From NCBI GenBank assembly GCA_020025345.1, contig JAHHSH010000009.1:1-36118 (forward strand): a stretch of 36,118 bases of DNA, written 5' to 3'. This document shows, in pieces, positions 13,804-21,868 of this stretch; positions within the stretch are counted from its first letter, which is position 1; every line of letters starts with the position of its first letter. The notes under the pieces are model-generated. The model ran no database searches. It saw only the letters and a list, made by a program, of their open reading frames with translations, and was not told where the DNA came from. The translations under genes were made by a program, and so were the position numbers. The DNA is from Oscillospiraceae bacterium (GTDB lineage: Bacteria; Bacillota; Clostridia; Oscillospirales; Oscillospiraceae).

Positions 13804-14814
13804 TTACTTGTGGTCCACGCTGTACATATGCTCGATCAGGCACAGAACCTTGTCGGAGTAGCCGATCTCGTTATCGTACCAGGACACGACCTTCACGAAG
13901 GTGTCGGTCAGAGCGATACCAGCCTTGGCATCGAAGATGGAGGTGTGGTTGTCACCCAGGAAGTCGGAGGAAACCACAGCGTCCTCGGTGTAGTCCAGAA
14001 TACCCTTCAGCTCACCCTCTGCAGCAGCCTTCATAGCAGCGCAGATCTCCTCGTACTTAGCGGGCTTAGCCAGGTTGACGGTCAGGTCCACAACGGAAAC
14101 GTCCAGAGTGGGAACACGCATGGACATACCGGTCAGCTTGCCGTTCAGGGAAGGAATGACCTTGCCCACGGCCTTGGCAGCGCCGGTGGAGGAGGGGATG
14201 ATGTTGCCGGCAGCAGCACGGCCGCCGCGCCAGTCCTTCAGGGACACGCCGTCCACGGTCTTCTGGGTAGCCGTGGTGGAGTGCACGGTGGTCATCAGAC
14301 CATCGGTGATGCCCCAGTTGTCATGCAGCACCTTGGCGATAGGAGCCAGGCAGTTGGTGGTGCAGCTGGCGTTGGACACGAAAGTCATATCGGAAGTGTA
14401 CTTGTCCAGGTTGACGCCGCACACGAACATGGGGGTGTCATCCTTGGAGGGAGCAGACATAACCACGTGCTTAGCACCGGCATCGATGTGGCCCTGAGCC
14501 TTCTCCTTGGTCAGGAACAGGCCGGTGGACTCGATGACGTACTCAGCGCCGACTTCCTTCCAGGGCAGGTCAGCGGGGTTGCGCTCAGCGAACACGGGGA
14601 TGGACTTGCCATTAACAATGATGGCCTTGTCCTCGGAATCGACAGTACCGGCGAACTTGCCGTGCATGGTGTCGTACTTCAGCATATAAGCCAGATAATC
14701 AGCGGGGCACAGGTCGTTGATACCCACGATCTCGATCTCAGGATGATTCAGGCTGGCGCGCATAACCATGCGGCCAATACGGCCAAAGCCGTTGATACCG
14801 ATTTTAATGCTCAT
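13804..14814 (-). CDS. gap: Glyceraldehyde-3-phosphate dehydrogenase, type I (NAD)
   Basis: A 336-residue phosphorylating GAPDH of glycolysis: glyceraldehyde-3-phosphate + NAD + Pi to 1,3-bisphosphoglycerate, in the cytoplasm. It has GINGFGRIGR at 7-16, the catalytic SNASCTTNCLAP with C151, and H178 in TVHSTT. An acidic residue after the second strand (D34 in GINDLC) favours NAD over NADP. AGAGGAAG precedes the ATG. It stands alone, without pgk/tpi or cggR beside it. Strong codon bias toward frequent codons fits high expression. Confidence 0.97.
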   Translation of the reverse strand: MSIKIGINGFGRIGRMVMRASLNHPEIEIVGINDLCPADYLAYMLKYDTMHGKFAGTVDSEDKAIIVNGKSIPVFAERNPADLPWKEVGAEYVIESTGLFLTKEKAQGHIDAGAKHVVMSAPSKDDTPMFVCGVNLDKYTSDMTFVSNASCTTNCLAPIAKVLHDNWGITDGLMTTVHSTTATQKTVDGVSLKDWRGGRAAAGNIIPSSTGAAKAVGKVIPSLNGKLTGMSMRVPTLDVSVVDLTVNLAKPAKYEEICAAMKAAAEGELKGILDYTEDAVVSSDFLGDNHTSIFDAKAGIALTDTFVKVVSWYDNEIGYSDKVLCLIEHMYSVDHK

Positions 14815-14857
14815 GTTATAAACTTCCTCTCTGAAATATTAAAAAACGGAACATATC

Positions 14858-14874
14858 AAACGTATGGTACGTTT
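14858..14874 (-). promoter_or_regulatory. Palindrome at the gap transcription start
   Basis: AAACGTA-TGG-TACGTTT, a perfect 7-bp inverted repeat just downstream of the -10 (about +1). It is placed as a repressor operator would be. It does not match CggR or Rex consensus sites. Confidence 0.5.
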
Positions 14875-14877
14875 AGT

Positions 14878-14905
14878 ATTATATGCGGTTTTCTAAAAAA
14901 ATCAA
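14878..14905 (-). promoter_or_regulatory. Promoter of gap
   Basis: On the minus strand: TTGATT, 16 bases, TATAAT. The 14815-15158 intergenic stretch otherwise holds A/T-rich DNA and the divergent promoter of the kinase-like gene. Confidence 0.7.
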
Positions 14906-15068
14906 CCCCTTTTTGAGAAAAATTAAAAAAATGTCAATTTGCTACAAAAAGTACCGATTTTTTTGCGCGGTTTTAAGAAAAATGAGAAGTGGCCATTGTC
15001 GTTACAGCCTGGCAATCGGCGTATTTATTAAAAAAGTTTAAACTGCGCCTAATTTATGACAAAAAGCC

Positions 15069-15097
15069 TTGTTTTTTGCCCCTTTATTTGGTATAGT
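15069..15097 (+). promoter_or_regulatory. Promoter of the histidine-kinase-like gene
   Basis: TTGTTT, 17 bases, TATAGT, giving a leader of about 85 bases. Confidence 0.6.
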
Positions 15098-15188
15098 ACG
15101 GACGCAGGTAAATGGGTATGGAGGAATTTGCCTCGGATAATTCCGGCGGCAAATTTCCATGCTTAAGATAGTGAGGAGGCGGTTAGCA

Positions 15189-16001
15189 TTGTGTAGAGAA
15201 GAGGAACTGCGATTACTGGGAAAGGTATTGCCGAATGTGGCTTCGCAATTACGTGGCGCTATGGGAAATCTCTATGCAGCCATACAGGCCGCCGAGCCGG
15301 AGGTGGGTGAGATCCTTGCGTTGGTGCGGGAGCGTGAAGTCATGGAGCAGAGCTGCTATCGGCTGCTGCGTCTGGTGAATAACCTCTCGGCAGCCGCCTT
15401 ACTCGAGGAGCAGGATGCTCTGCCCACCCGGAATATAGAAGTGGTAGAATGGCTGGAGGGCCTTTGCCGACAGGCACAGTCTCTGGCAGATGAAATGGGG
15501 ATCGAAATCGTCTTTTCCTGCGAGCTGCGCAGCCATATAGTGGCGGTGCACCGGGATATGCTGGAGCGGCTGGTGTGGAATCTCCTTTCCAACGCACTGA
15601 AGTTTACTCCCTGGGGCGGCAAGATTACCGTATCTTTGCGACAAAGCGGCGGACAACTGCTGCTGTCGGTGGCGGATACGGGCTGCGGCATCAGTGATGA
15701 GCTGTTGGATACGGTGTTTGACCGATATCGCCATACGGAGCGGCAGGATCCGCCGCCCCACGGTTTAGGTTTGGGCCTGCCCCTGTGCCGTCGGATCGCC
15801 GAGGGACATGGCGGCCGATTGCTGATCTCGTCGAGGACGGATGAGGGAACGACAGTGACGGCGGCCTTGCCGGATCGGCGCAGCGGTACCTGTGAGGTGC
15901 GGGATGTACCCTTTCACTATGCAGGCGGCTTTCAGCCGGTGATGGTGGAGCTGTCCGATGCCCTTCCCCATACGGCATTTTGCCCTAAAAATCTGGATTG
16001 A
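15189..16001 (+). CDS. Histidine-kinase-like ATPase without the phospho-acceptor His
   Basis: About 270 residues from a TTG at 15189, preferred because AGGAGG lies 9 bases before it; an in-frame ATG at 15159 has no ribosome site. It is soluble, with no membrane segment or sensor domain. The ATPase domain is complete: N box (VWNLLSNALKFTPWGG), G1 (VADTGCGIS) and G2 (HGLGLGLPLCRRIAEGHGG). The helix-hairpin before it is recognisable (LLGKVLPNVASQLRGAMGNL), but where kinases have SHELRTPL this has ASQLRGAM, so the acceptor His is Ser19. No response regulator is adjacent. It may act on another kinase or by protein contact. Confidence 0.85.
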   Translation: MCREEELRLLGKVLPNVASQLRGAMGNLYAAIQAAEPEVGEILALVREREVMEQSCYRLLRLVNNLSAAALLEEQDALPTRNIEVVEWLEGLCRQAQSLADEMGIEIVFSCELRSHIVAVHRDMLERLVWNLLSNALKFTPWGGKITVSLRQSGGQLLLSVADTGCGISDELLDTVFDRYRHTERQDPPPHGLGLGLPLCRRIAEGHGGRLLISSRTDEGTTVTAALPDRRSGTCEVRDVPFHYAGGFQPVMVELSDALPHTAFCPKNLD

Positions 16002-16007
16002 TGCTCT

Positions 16008-16037
16008 GCGGCTCCGAAACAACTGGAGCCGCTTTTT
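16008..16037 (+). terminator. Terminator after the histidine-kinase-like gene
   Basis: Perfect 8-bp stem (GCGGCTCC / GGAGCCGC), 9-base loop, then TTTTTATT. Confidence 0.8.
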
Positions 16038-16093
16038 ATTAAGAGGAAGAATCGTTTTGCCGAAAAAGGGCAAATGATGCAGAGGAAAACGAA

Positions 16094-17140
16094 ATGGATA
16101 AGAAGAAAGTACTGGTGGCCATGTCCGGCGGCGTCGACAGTTCTGCGGCGGCGGTGCTGCTGCAGCAGCAGGGCTACCAATGTGACGGCGCCATGCTGCA
16201 CCTGCTGCCGGAGAAAAATGATACAAGCGCCGCCGAGGCCGTGGCACAGCGGCTGGGGATGCAGTTTTTTGCGCTGGACTATCGCCGGCTCTTTGCCCAA
16301 GAGGTGATGGATCGCTTTTGCCGGGAGTATTGCATCGGGCATACGCCCAACCCCTGCCTCTACTGTAACCGGAGTCTGAAATTCGGCGCGCTGCTGGACT
16401 GGGCACTGGAACGGGGCTATGACTATGTGGCGACCGGCCACTATGCGCGGGTGCAGTACAGCGAAGAGAAGGGCCGCTGGCTTTTGCTCCGGGCCGAAAA
16501 TCGCCAAAAGGATCAGAGCTATGTGCTCTATCAATTGCAGCAAAAGCACCTTTCCCACCTGCTGCTGCCGGATGGGATGTTTGATAAGCCCGCCATCCGG
16601 GAAAAGGCACGGGAGGCGGGGCTTCAAAATGCGGATAAGTCCGACAGTCAGGATATCTGCTTTATCCCCGATGGTGACTATACCGCTTTCCTCCGTGACT
16701 ACGGAAAGGTGGAGATGGTGCCGGGGGATTTTGTGGATGCCCAGGGCCGTGTGCTGGGACAGCACAAGGGTCTCCCCTGCTATACCACGGGCCAGCGGAA
16801 GGGACTGGGTGTCAGCGCCGGAAAGCACGTCTATGTGGTGCGGAAAAACGGTGCAGACAACACCATTTTGCTGGGAGATAACGAGGAGCTCTACCGCCGG
16901 GAGCTGACGGCCTGCGACGTGAACTGGATCAGCGGCGAAGTGCCTGCCGCGCCGGTGCGCTGCACCGCCAAGACCCGCTACAGCCAGACGGAGGCGTGGG
17001 CGACGGCGGAGGTGATCGGCGAGAGCCGCATCCGTGTTACCTTCGATGAACCCCAGCGCGCCATCACTGCCGGGCAGGCCGTGGTACTCTACGACGGCGA
17101 CGAGGTGCTGGGCGGCGGCACCATCGAAGATATGGAATAA
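16094..17140 (+). CDS. mnmA: tRNA 2-thiouridylase MnmA
   Basis: A 348-residue MnmA, which thiolates U34 of Lys, Glu and Gln tRNAs. It has the PP-loop AMSGGVDSSAAA (residues 9-20), the catalytic NPCLYCN with C88, and the partner Cys C189 in SDSQDICFIPDGDY. The tRNA-binding TGHYARV segment and the C-terminal beta-barrel (AKTRYSQTEAWATAEV, VTFDEPQRAITAGQAVVLYD) are also present. Full length. AGAGGAAAA precedes the ATG at a usual distance. Sulfur comes from a cysteine desulfurase not seen in this window. Confidence 0.97.
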   Translation: MDKKKVLVAMSGGVDSSAAAVLLQQQGYQCDGAMLHLLPEKNDTSAAEAVAQRLGMQFFALDYRRLFAQEVMDRFCREYCIGHTPNPCLYCNRSLKFGALLDWALERGYDYVATGHYARVQYSEEKGRWLLLRAENRQKDQSYVLYQLQQKHLSHLLLPDGMFDKPAIREKAREAGLQNADKSDSQDICFIPDGDYTAFLRDYGKVEMVPGDFVDAQGRVLGQHKGLPCYTTGQRKGLGVSAGKHVYVVRKNGADNTILLGDNEELYRRELTACDVNWISGEVPAAPVRCTAKTRYSQTEAWATAEVIGESRIRVTFDEPQRAITAGQAVVLYDGDEVLGGGTIEDME

Positions 17141-17143
17141 GGA

Positions 17144-17177
17144 AACCGCCCGGATGTGTCATCCGGGCGGTTTTTTA
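17144..17177 (+). terminator. Terminator after mnmA
   Basis: 12-bp stem (AACCGCCCGGAT / ATCCGGGCGGTT) around GTGTC, then T6. Confidence 0.93.
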
Positions 17178-17204
17178 GTGGCGTGATGCGGGAGCGACGA
17201 TACG

Positions 17205-17250
17205 CAAAAAGGGCGCAGCACCGGATGGGTGCTGCGCCCTTTGTTTTTTC
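17205..17250. terminator. Second, bidirectional hairpin terminator
   Basis: 15-bp stem (AAAGGGCGCAGCACC and complement) around a 5-base loop, with A5 before it and TTGTTTTTTC after it. On the minus strand it closes the unit ending with the 23-residue peptide. Confidence 0.88.
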
Positions 17251-17263
17251 TAATGTGTCCTGC

Positions 17264-17335
17264 TTATCGCTGGCTGATCTGCCATTCGTCCTGATAGATC
17301 AAATCATCCACATCCCAGGATTTCCTATTTTCCAT
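17264..17335 (-). CDS. Possible 23-residue peptide
   Basis: ATG at 17335, 23 codons, TAA at 17264-17266. It begins MENRKSWDVDDLIYQDEWQ and ends ISQR. A perfect AGGAGG (17344-17349) lies 8 bases before the ATG, and a terminator starts 14 bases past the stop. The peptide is hydrophilic and acidic, with two Trp, and has no membrane segment. It lies 61 bases after the polytopic membrane protein gene on the same strand, so it may be the last gene of that operon. I do not recognise it; the spacing and context, not homology, support it. Confidence 0.45.
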   Translation of the reverse strand: MENRKSWDVDDLIYQDEWQISQR

Positions 17336-17396
17336 ATGTCATGCCTCCTTGCTCCCCACAGTATATGCGGGGCGGCAGGAGAAAATGCGTGAAAAA

Positions 17397-17945
17397 TCAA
17401 GCCTTGAATATTTTTTTGTGCCACTTGGTGCGATAGACCAAAGTGAACAGCTCCAGCACCCGGTCAAAGACCAGCCACAGAAGAAATCCCATGGCGGCGG
17501 TAGCAACAAGCAGCCCCTGCATGGAAGTGTACTCCTCCACGATGTACTCCATGCCCAGCAATTTGATGGCAATCGTGTACGCGATGCTGATACCTACGGC
17601 GAAGAGTGCCAGCTTGCAGAGAATGCGCAAAAGACGGCTGCGGAGCATCCGATTGAGCCGGGGACGGATGGCGGGATAGTAGCCCAAAAAGACGAACAGC
17701 AGGGCGACCTCCTTGTCCGGGGCGAGAAAGATTGCCAGAAGAGAGACAGCCACATAGAAAAGAAGCGCTGTCCGTCCACCGTAGACTTCCACCACCGGCA
17801 CAAGACACAGCATCGCCAGCAGCGGACAGCAGAAGGTGGCGAAGGGCAGGATGCCGCCCAAACTCAAAAGCACCACGGCCAGTGCGCTCAGCACGCCGCA
17901 AAGGGCCATTTTGCGGCTTTTGTCACGGAAATTGTTGCTGCTCAC
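17397..17945 (-). CDS. Polytopic membrane protein (possible ECF-type S component)
   Basis: 182 residues from a GTG that overlaps the suhB stop (GTGA), with AGAGG about 7 bases upstream; longer readings upstream are shadows of suhB. It has about five hydrophobic segments: the MALCGVLSALAVVLLSLGGI start, then around LLAMLCLVPVVEV, LLFYVAVSLLAIFLA, ILCKLALFAVGISIAYTIAI and LLVATAAMGFLLWLVF. The basic start followed by an Ala/Leu-rich helix recalls ECF vitamin-transporter S subunits, but the assignment is uncertain. It is coupled to suhB and the two-component system. Confidence 0.75.
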   Translation of the reverse strand: MSSNNFRDKSRKMALCGVLSALAVVLLSLGGILPFATFCCPLLAMLCLVPVVEVYGGRTALLFYVAVSLLAIFLAPDKEVALLFVFLGYYPAIRPRLNRMLRSRLLRILCKLALFAVGISIAYTIAIKLLGMEYIVEEYTSMQGLLVATAAMGFLLWLVFDRVLELFTLVYRTKWHKKIFKA

Positions 17946-18721
17946 CGGGATACCTCTTCCAGAGCAAGGCGCAGATCGGTGCAAAGGGCGTTGGAGGCAA
18001 AGATGGAGCTGTTGTGCAGTACATCCACAGGCTGCCCGTCCAATGTGGATAACGTGCCGCCGGCCTCTTCCAGAATCAGGCAGCCGGCAGCGAAGTCCCA
18101 CGGACGCAGACGGCACTCGAAGTAGACCTCCGCGCGGCCTGCCGCCACATAGCACAGATCCAGCGCCGCCGAAGCCAGCCGCCGGAAATCGGCGCAGCGG
18201 TCGTAGAGGAGGCGCATCATGGCAAAGGCGCGATCCGTCAGCTCCCGGTCATAGATGGTGGAGCCGAAGAGGGCAAGACCATGGTCGGCGGGATAATCGG
18301 AGACGTGGATGGGCTGGTCGTTGAGGGTAGCGCCCTCGCCGCGCCGTGCGGCGTACATCTCCTCGCGGAAGGGGTTGTAGACCACGCCGTACTCCGGCTT
18401 TCCGTTGTGCACAAGGGCCACGGAAATGCAGCTGTGGCCCATATTGCGGACAAAGTTGGTGGTGCCGTCAATGGGGTCTACCACGAAGATCCATGCAGCG
18501 TCGGGAACGTTGTCCTGATCCCCTTCTTCCCCCAGAAAATCGGCCTCCGGCAGCAGCCGGAGAAGTTCCCGGCGCAGGAAGTTCTGCACGGCCAGATCGT
18601 ACTTGGTGACCAGATCGGAGGGGCCGTTTTTCTCCTGGGTGTCCTCCTCAATGTGGTGTGCACAGCGAATCAGTTCGCCGGCCTGCAGAACAACATCCTT
18701 GATTTGCTCCAGCATATTCAT
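17942..18721 (-). CDS. suhB: Inositol monophosphatase family protein (SuhB-like)
   Basis: A 259-residue Mg-dependent, Li-sensitive-type phosphatase. Metal-binding motifs are FLGEEGDQD (E65, E66), the signature VVDPIDGTTNFV (D82, D85) and LRPWDFAAGCLI (D209). Family members dephosphorylate inositol-1-phosphate or related sugar phosphates, and some process PAP; the substrate cannot be read here. AAGGAG lies 8-9 bases upstream. It starts 12 bases after the sensor kinase stop, so it belongs to the two-component operon. Confidence 0.93.
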   Translation of the reverse strand: MNMLEQIKDVVLQAGELIRCAHHIEEDTQEKNGPSDLVTKYDLAVQNFLRRELLRLLPEADFLGEEGDQDNVPDAAWIFVVDPIDGTTNFVRNMGHSCISVALVHNGKPEYGVVYNPFREEMYAARRGEGATLNDQPIHVSDYPADHGLALFGSTIYDRELTDRAFAMMRLLYDRCADFRRLASAALDLCYVAAGRAEVYFECRLRPWDFAAGCLILEEAGGTLSTLDGQPVDVLHNSSIFASNALCTDLRLALEEVSR

Positions 18722-18733
18722 AGAAATTTCTCC

Positions 18734-19945
18734 TTATCCTATATTTCTGCGTTTCAGCGGCAGTGTTACGGTAAAACAGGTGGAGCGCTGGTCGCTGCGG
18801 CAGCGGATCTCGCCGCCGTGCTCCTGCGCAATGGTGCGGGCAATGGCCAGACCCAGACCGAAGCCGCTATGGTCGGAGCGGCTGTCGTCCGCCCGGTAGA
18901 ATCGGTCGAAGAGATGGGGCAGCTTCTCCGAAGGGATCGGCTCACCGGGGTTTTCCACCTCTAAACAGGCGCTGCGCTCCGAGCGACGCAGTGTCAGACG
19001 AATGGTGCTGTGGAGCGGAGCGTATTTGATGGCGTTGTCCAGCAGGATACCGCACAGCTGGGCAAGCTGTCCGCTGCGTCCGGGCAGTGTCACGCCCTCT
19101 GCCACCTCATAGGCCAGTTCCCGTCCCGCCTCGTAGGCCACCGGCTCGAAGCGGAGTGCCGCCTCCGTCACAAGATCGCTGAAATCCACCGGGGTGAAGG
19201 GCGGCTGCTGGTGATGGGGATTTTCCAGACGGCTCAGCGTCAGCATATCCTCCACCAGAGCGCGCATCCGCCGTGACTCGGAGCGGATATTGTCCACATA
19301 GCGGCGGTTTTCCTCGTCGGATGCGTGGAGAAGATCTGCCGAGGATAGGATCACCGTCAGGGGCGTTTTCAATTCGTGGGAAGCGTCGGACAAAAAGCGC
19401 TGTTGGGCCTGCCATGAGCGCTCCACCGGCTTTGTTACCAGTGCCGAAAGAAAGTAGCTGCATACGAACAGGACAGCCAGCGCCCCAAGACCGATGAGCA
19501 GCGAGGTACCCACCAGCGCCCGCAGGGCCGACTGCTCCAGAGAACTGTCGGTAAAGGCGATGCGCACAGAGAGAGGGCGCGGCTGCCGGAGATAGCGCAG
19601 GTGATACGCGGAGAGCAGGCCGCTGTCCTCCGAACGGGTCAGACAGTCCTGAATGATGTCCTGCAGCGCCGCCTCGTCGTCCAGCTGATAGTAGCTGCTG
19701 CCGGTGATACGCACCGTGCCGCTGGGATAGACCTCCGCCACGAAGCACGGCGGGGCAAAGCCGTCCTGTCCCGGACGCAGCGCCTCGAAAAGTCCCACTT
19801 CCAGCGCTTGCTCCATGGCCTGCTCGCTGCCGCGGCGCAGGCTGCTGCGGGCGGTGAAAAAGACGCCGCCGAAGAGGGAGAGCAGGATGACGGCGGAGAG
19901 CAGCATGCTCACGCCTGTCACCTTCCAGCGAAGCTTGCGGATCAT
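18734..19945 (-). CDS. Sensor histidine kinase
   Basis: A 403-residue membrane kinase. Two membrane segments (~13-30 and ~146-170) flank an extracytoplasmic sensor of about 115 residues that I do not recognise. Then follow the H box FLSDASHELKTPLTVIL (H190), the N box (LLDNAIKYAPLHST), G1 (VENPGEPIP, where the usual DxG is altered) and G2 (HSGFGLGLAIARTIAQEHGG). It pairs with the response regulator by an ATGA overlap. Confidence 0.94.
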   Translation of the reverse strand: MIRKLRWKVTGVSMLLSAVILLSLFGGVFFTARSSLRRGSEQAMEQALEVGLFEALRPGQDGFAPPCFVAEVYPSGTVRITGSSYYQLDDEAALQDIIQDCLTRSEDSGLLSAYHLRYLRQPRPLSVRIAFTDSSLEQSALRALVGTSLLIGLGALAVLFVCSYFLSALVTKPVERSWQAQQRFLSDASHELKTPLTVILSSADLLHASDEENRRYVDNIRSESRRMRALVEDMLTLSRLENPHHQQPPFTPVDFSDLVTEAALRFEPVAYEAGRELAYEVAEGVTLPGRSGQLAQLCGILLDNAIKYAPLHSTIRLTLRRSERSACLEVENPGEPIPSEKLPHLFDRFYRADDSRSDHSGFGLGLAIARTIAQEHGGEIRCRSDQRSTCFTVTLPLKRRNIG

Positions 19946-20625
19946 GGGTTCTCCACCTCCAGACAGTAGCCGACCATCCGCACTGTCTTGATTTTCACGG
20001 TGGAGTGGAGATGGGTCAGCTTGCGGCGCAAAAAGGAGATGTAGACCTCCACATTGTTGTCCTCGGCCTCGGAGTCATACCCCCAGACGCGATTGAGGAG
20101 CTGCTCTTTGGTGAGGATCTGCTTTTGGTTCCGGATGAAAAGTTCCATAAGGTCGTATTCCTTCCGGCTCAGACGCACAGAGCGCTCGCCGCAGCGCAGA
20201 AGAAACGTGCCCGGATCCAATTGGAGATCGCCGCAGCGCAGCGTGTCGTCGGTGCGCACTTCTCCCTCACCCCGCCGCAGTAAAAGGCGCACACAGGCCA
20301 GAAGCTCCTGTGGTTCAAAGGGTTTGGTGAGATAGTAGTCCGCACCGCTGTCCAGCCCGCGCACCCGGTCGGATACGTCACTGCGGGCCGTCAGCATGAG
20401 GACAGGAACGGCGGAGCCGCTGCCGCGCAGCTGCTGCAGGAGGGAGAAACCGTCCAGACCCGGCAGCATGGCATCCAGTAAAATGAGATCGTAGATGCCG
20501 GAGAGGGCGTTGTCCAATCCGGTGTTTCCGTCGTGGCACATATCCGCCGTGTAACCCTGCCGGTGCAGCAGATCGGCCAGCGTCTGAGCAAGGCGCTTTT
20601 CGTCCTCAATAATCAGTATGCGCAT
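19942..20625 (-). CDS. Response regulator, OmpR/PhoB family
   Basis: A 227-residue regulator. The receiver domain has the acidic pocket (IIEDEKR), the phospho-acceptor D51 in LILLDAMLPGLDGF, the Thr switch (LMLTARSD) and Lys in YLTKPFEP. The C-terminal OmpR winged helix has LSRKEYDLMELFIRNQKQIL and RRKLTHLHSTVKIKTVRMVG. AGGAGG lies 8 bases before the ATG. It is first in an operon with the kinase, suhB and a membrane protein. Targets are not evident from the sequence. Confidence 0.96.
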   Translation of the reverse strand: MRILIIEDEKRLAQTLADLLHRQGYTADMCHDGNTGLDNALSGIYDLILLDAMLPGLDGFSLLQQLRGSGSAVPVLMLTARSDVSDRVRGLDSGADYYLTKPFEPQELLACVRLLLRRGEGEVRTDDTLRCGDLQLDPGTFLLRCGERSVRLSRKEYDLMELFIRNQKQILTKEQLLNRVWGYDSEAEDNNVEVYISFLRRKLTHLHSTVKIKTVRMVGYCLEVENP

Positions 20626-20669
20626 GGGTGCAGCCTCCTTTCGCGTGAGGTAAGGGTGATGGTTTGAAA

Positions 20670-20699
20670 CCCCTCTGAAAACGTGTGCTTCCAGAGGGG
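20670..20699 (-). terminator. Hairpin after the DUF4340 gene
   Basis: 8-bp stem (CCCCTCTG / CAGAGGGG) with a 14-base, partly pairing loop. The T-run is poor, so some read-through into the response regulator operon is likely. Confidence 0.5.
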
Positions 20700-20713
20700 C
20701 TTGATGGCTGTGG

Positions 20714-21664
20714 TCAGATTCCCTGCTCTGCCAGTGTCAGCAGCTGCGTCAGCTGAGAGGAAGGGATGAGATAAATGGTGGTGTCGTCGTTGATCAGCGC
20801 GTAGTGTCCCTCACCGCGCACGCCGCCGATCTGTAAGGTGAGCGTGTTTTCCACGTTTACGGTGTTGACATAAGTAATACTAAGCACAGCTGCAGGTGTA
20901 TCCAGACCGCACAGCCCGGTGACACCGGCGCTGGGACGATAGTCGATGGCGGACGATACGGACATGGCAGACATCTCCGTGAGAAGAGAGAGAATGCTTT
21001 TCTCATCAACTACAGCATCGCCGCTGTGCCAAGTGTTGTCCGTCTGTTTCTCCAGCATAAAGGACACGCCGCCGGCACCCTGTACGGCAATAGAGCGGAC
21101 GTTTTCCACGCTGAGCGCGGGGAATTTCGGCAGAACCATCATGTCGAAGATGGCGCGGTTGAGTTGCGCTGTCAGCGCTGCAGGCGCCTCGTAGATCTTG
21201 CCCTCCACATCATCGCGCATCATGTAGTAAGCGCCGCTTTCGGCTGTGCTGCCGAAGTAGAAGGTCACTTTTTCGCCGTTTTTTCCGGTGGTTGTGAGGT
21301 ATTTATCCTTAGCATCCAGTCCATATGCGGCAGGATCGGTAGCATCCGGGATGGGCTGGGCTGCCGCCATGGTTTTCACCGTGTCTAAAATGTTGAGGAT
21401 GTAGCTCTGATCCAGGGGGAAAGCAGGATCGTCACGCCAGTGCCAGGTGCCGCTCTCATCGCAGGTGAAGTGCAGCGTTGTAGAACCGTTGCTGTAGGAG
21501 AGCGTATCAGAGGTGGTGATAGGAGCTGCCGTGTTCTCTCTGTCAGAGGGGCTGCCGCTGTCGTTTGTCCCATCCTGCGATGCTTTTCCGCCGCAGCCAA
21601 AGAGGGTAGTCAATAGAAGAATAAGGCACAGAGCCAGAAGCGAAATACGTCTATATTTTTTCAT
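20714..21664 (-). CDS. DUF4340-type lipoprotein
   Basis: A 316-residue lipoprotein with signal MKKYRRISLLALCLILLLTT and lipobox LFGC (C24), then a Ser/Asp/Gly linker. The repeated beta-rich modules (LDAKDKYLTTTGKNGEKVTF followed by YFGSTAESGAYYMMRDDV) fit DUF4340, a family often found beside ABC-2 or gliding-type transporters. No such transporter is here. It precedes the two-component operon on the same strand, so it could be its sensed or regulated partner (inference). AAAGGAG lies about 10 bases before the ATG. Confidence 0.8.
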   Translation of the reverse strand: MKKYRRISLLALCLILLLTTLFGCGGKASQDGTNDSGSPSDRENTAAPITTSDTLSYSNGSTTLHFTCDESGTWHWRDDPAFPLDQSYILNILDTVKTMAAAQPIPDATDPAAYGLDAKDKYLTTTGKNGEKVTFYFGSTAESGAYYMMRDDVEGKIYEAPAALTAQLNRAIFDMMVLPKFPALSVENVRSIAVQGAGGVSFMLEKQTDNTWHSGDAVVDEKSILSLLTEMSAMSVSSAIDYRPSAGVTGLCGLDTPAAVLSITYVNTVNVENTLTLQIGGVRGEGHYALINDDTTIYLIPSSQLTQLLTLAEQGI

Positions 21665-21709
21665 GTGGAAAAAACTCCTTTATGATGTAGTCTTTACAAA
21701 TCGGTTAAC

Positions 21710-21738
21710 AGTATAACAAAAAAACGGGAAAAAAGAAA
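21710..21738 (-). promoter_or_regulatory. Possible promoter of the DUF4340 gene
   Basis: On the minus strand: TTTCTT, 17 bases, TATACT. Good -10, weak -35. Confidence 0.4.
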
Positions 21739-21807
21739 GGAAAACCGATAAATTTACAAAAAAGAAAGATTTGCGGGAAATAAAGTCTGCAGAAGAAGCG
21801 GCGGGAC

Positions 21808-21836
21808 TTCCCTTTCCTGCCGTTGTATGATATGCT
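21808..21836 (+). promoter_or_regulatory. Possible promoter of the aldo/keto reductase
   Basis: TTCCCT, 17 bases, TATGCT. An overlapping TATGAT at 21826 is an alternative -10. Confidence 0.35.
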
Positions 21837-21868
21837 TTTTCCAGATGTATGAAAAAGGAGGATTTTCC

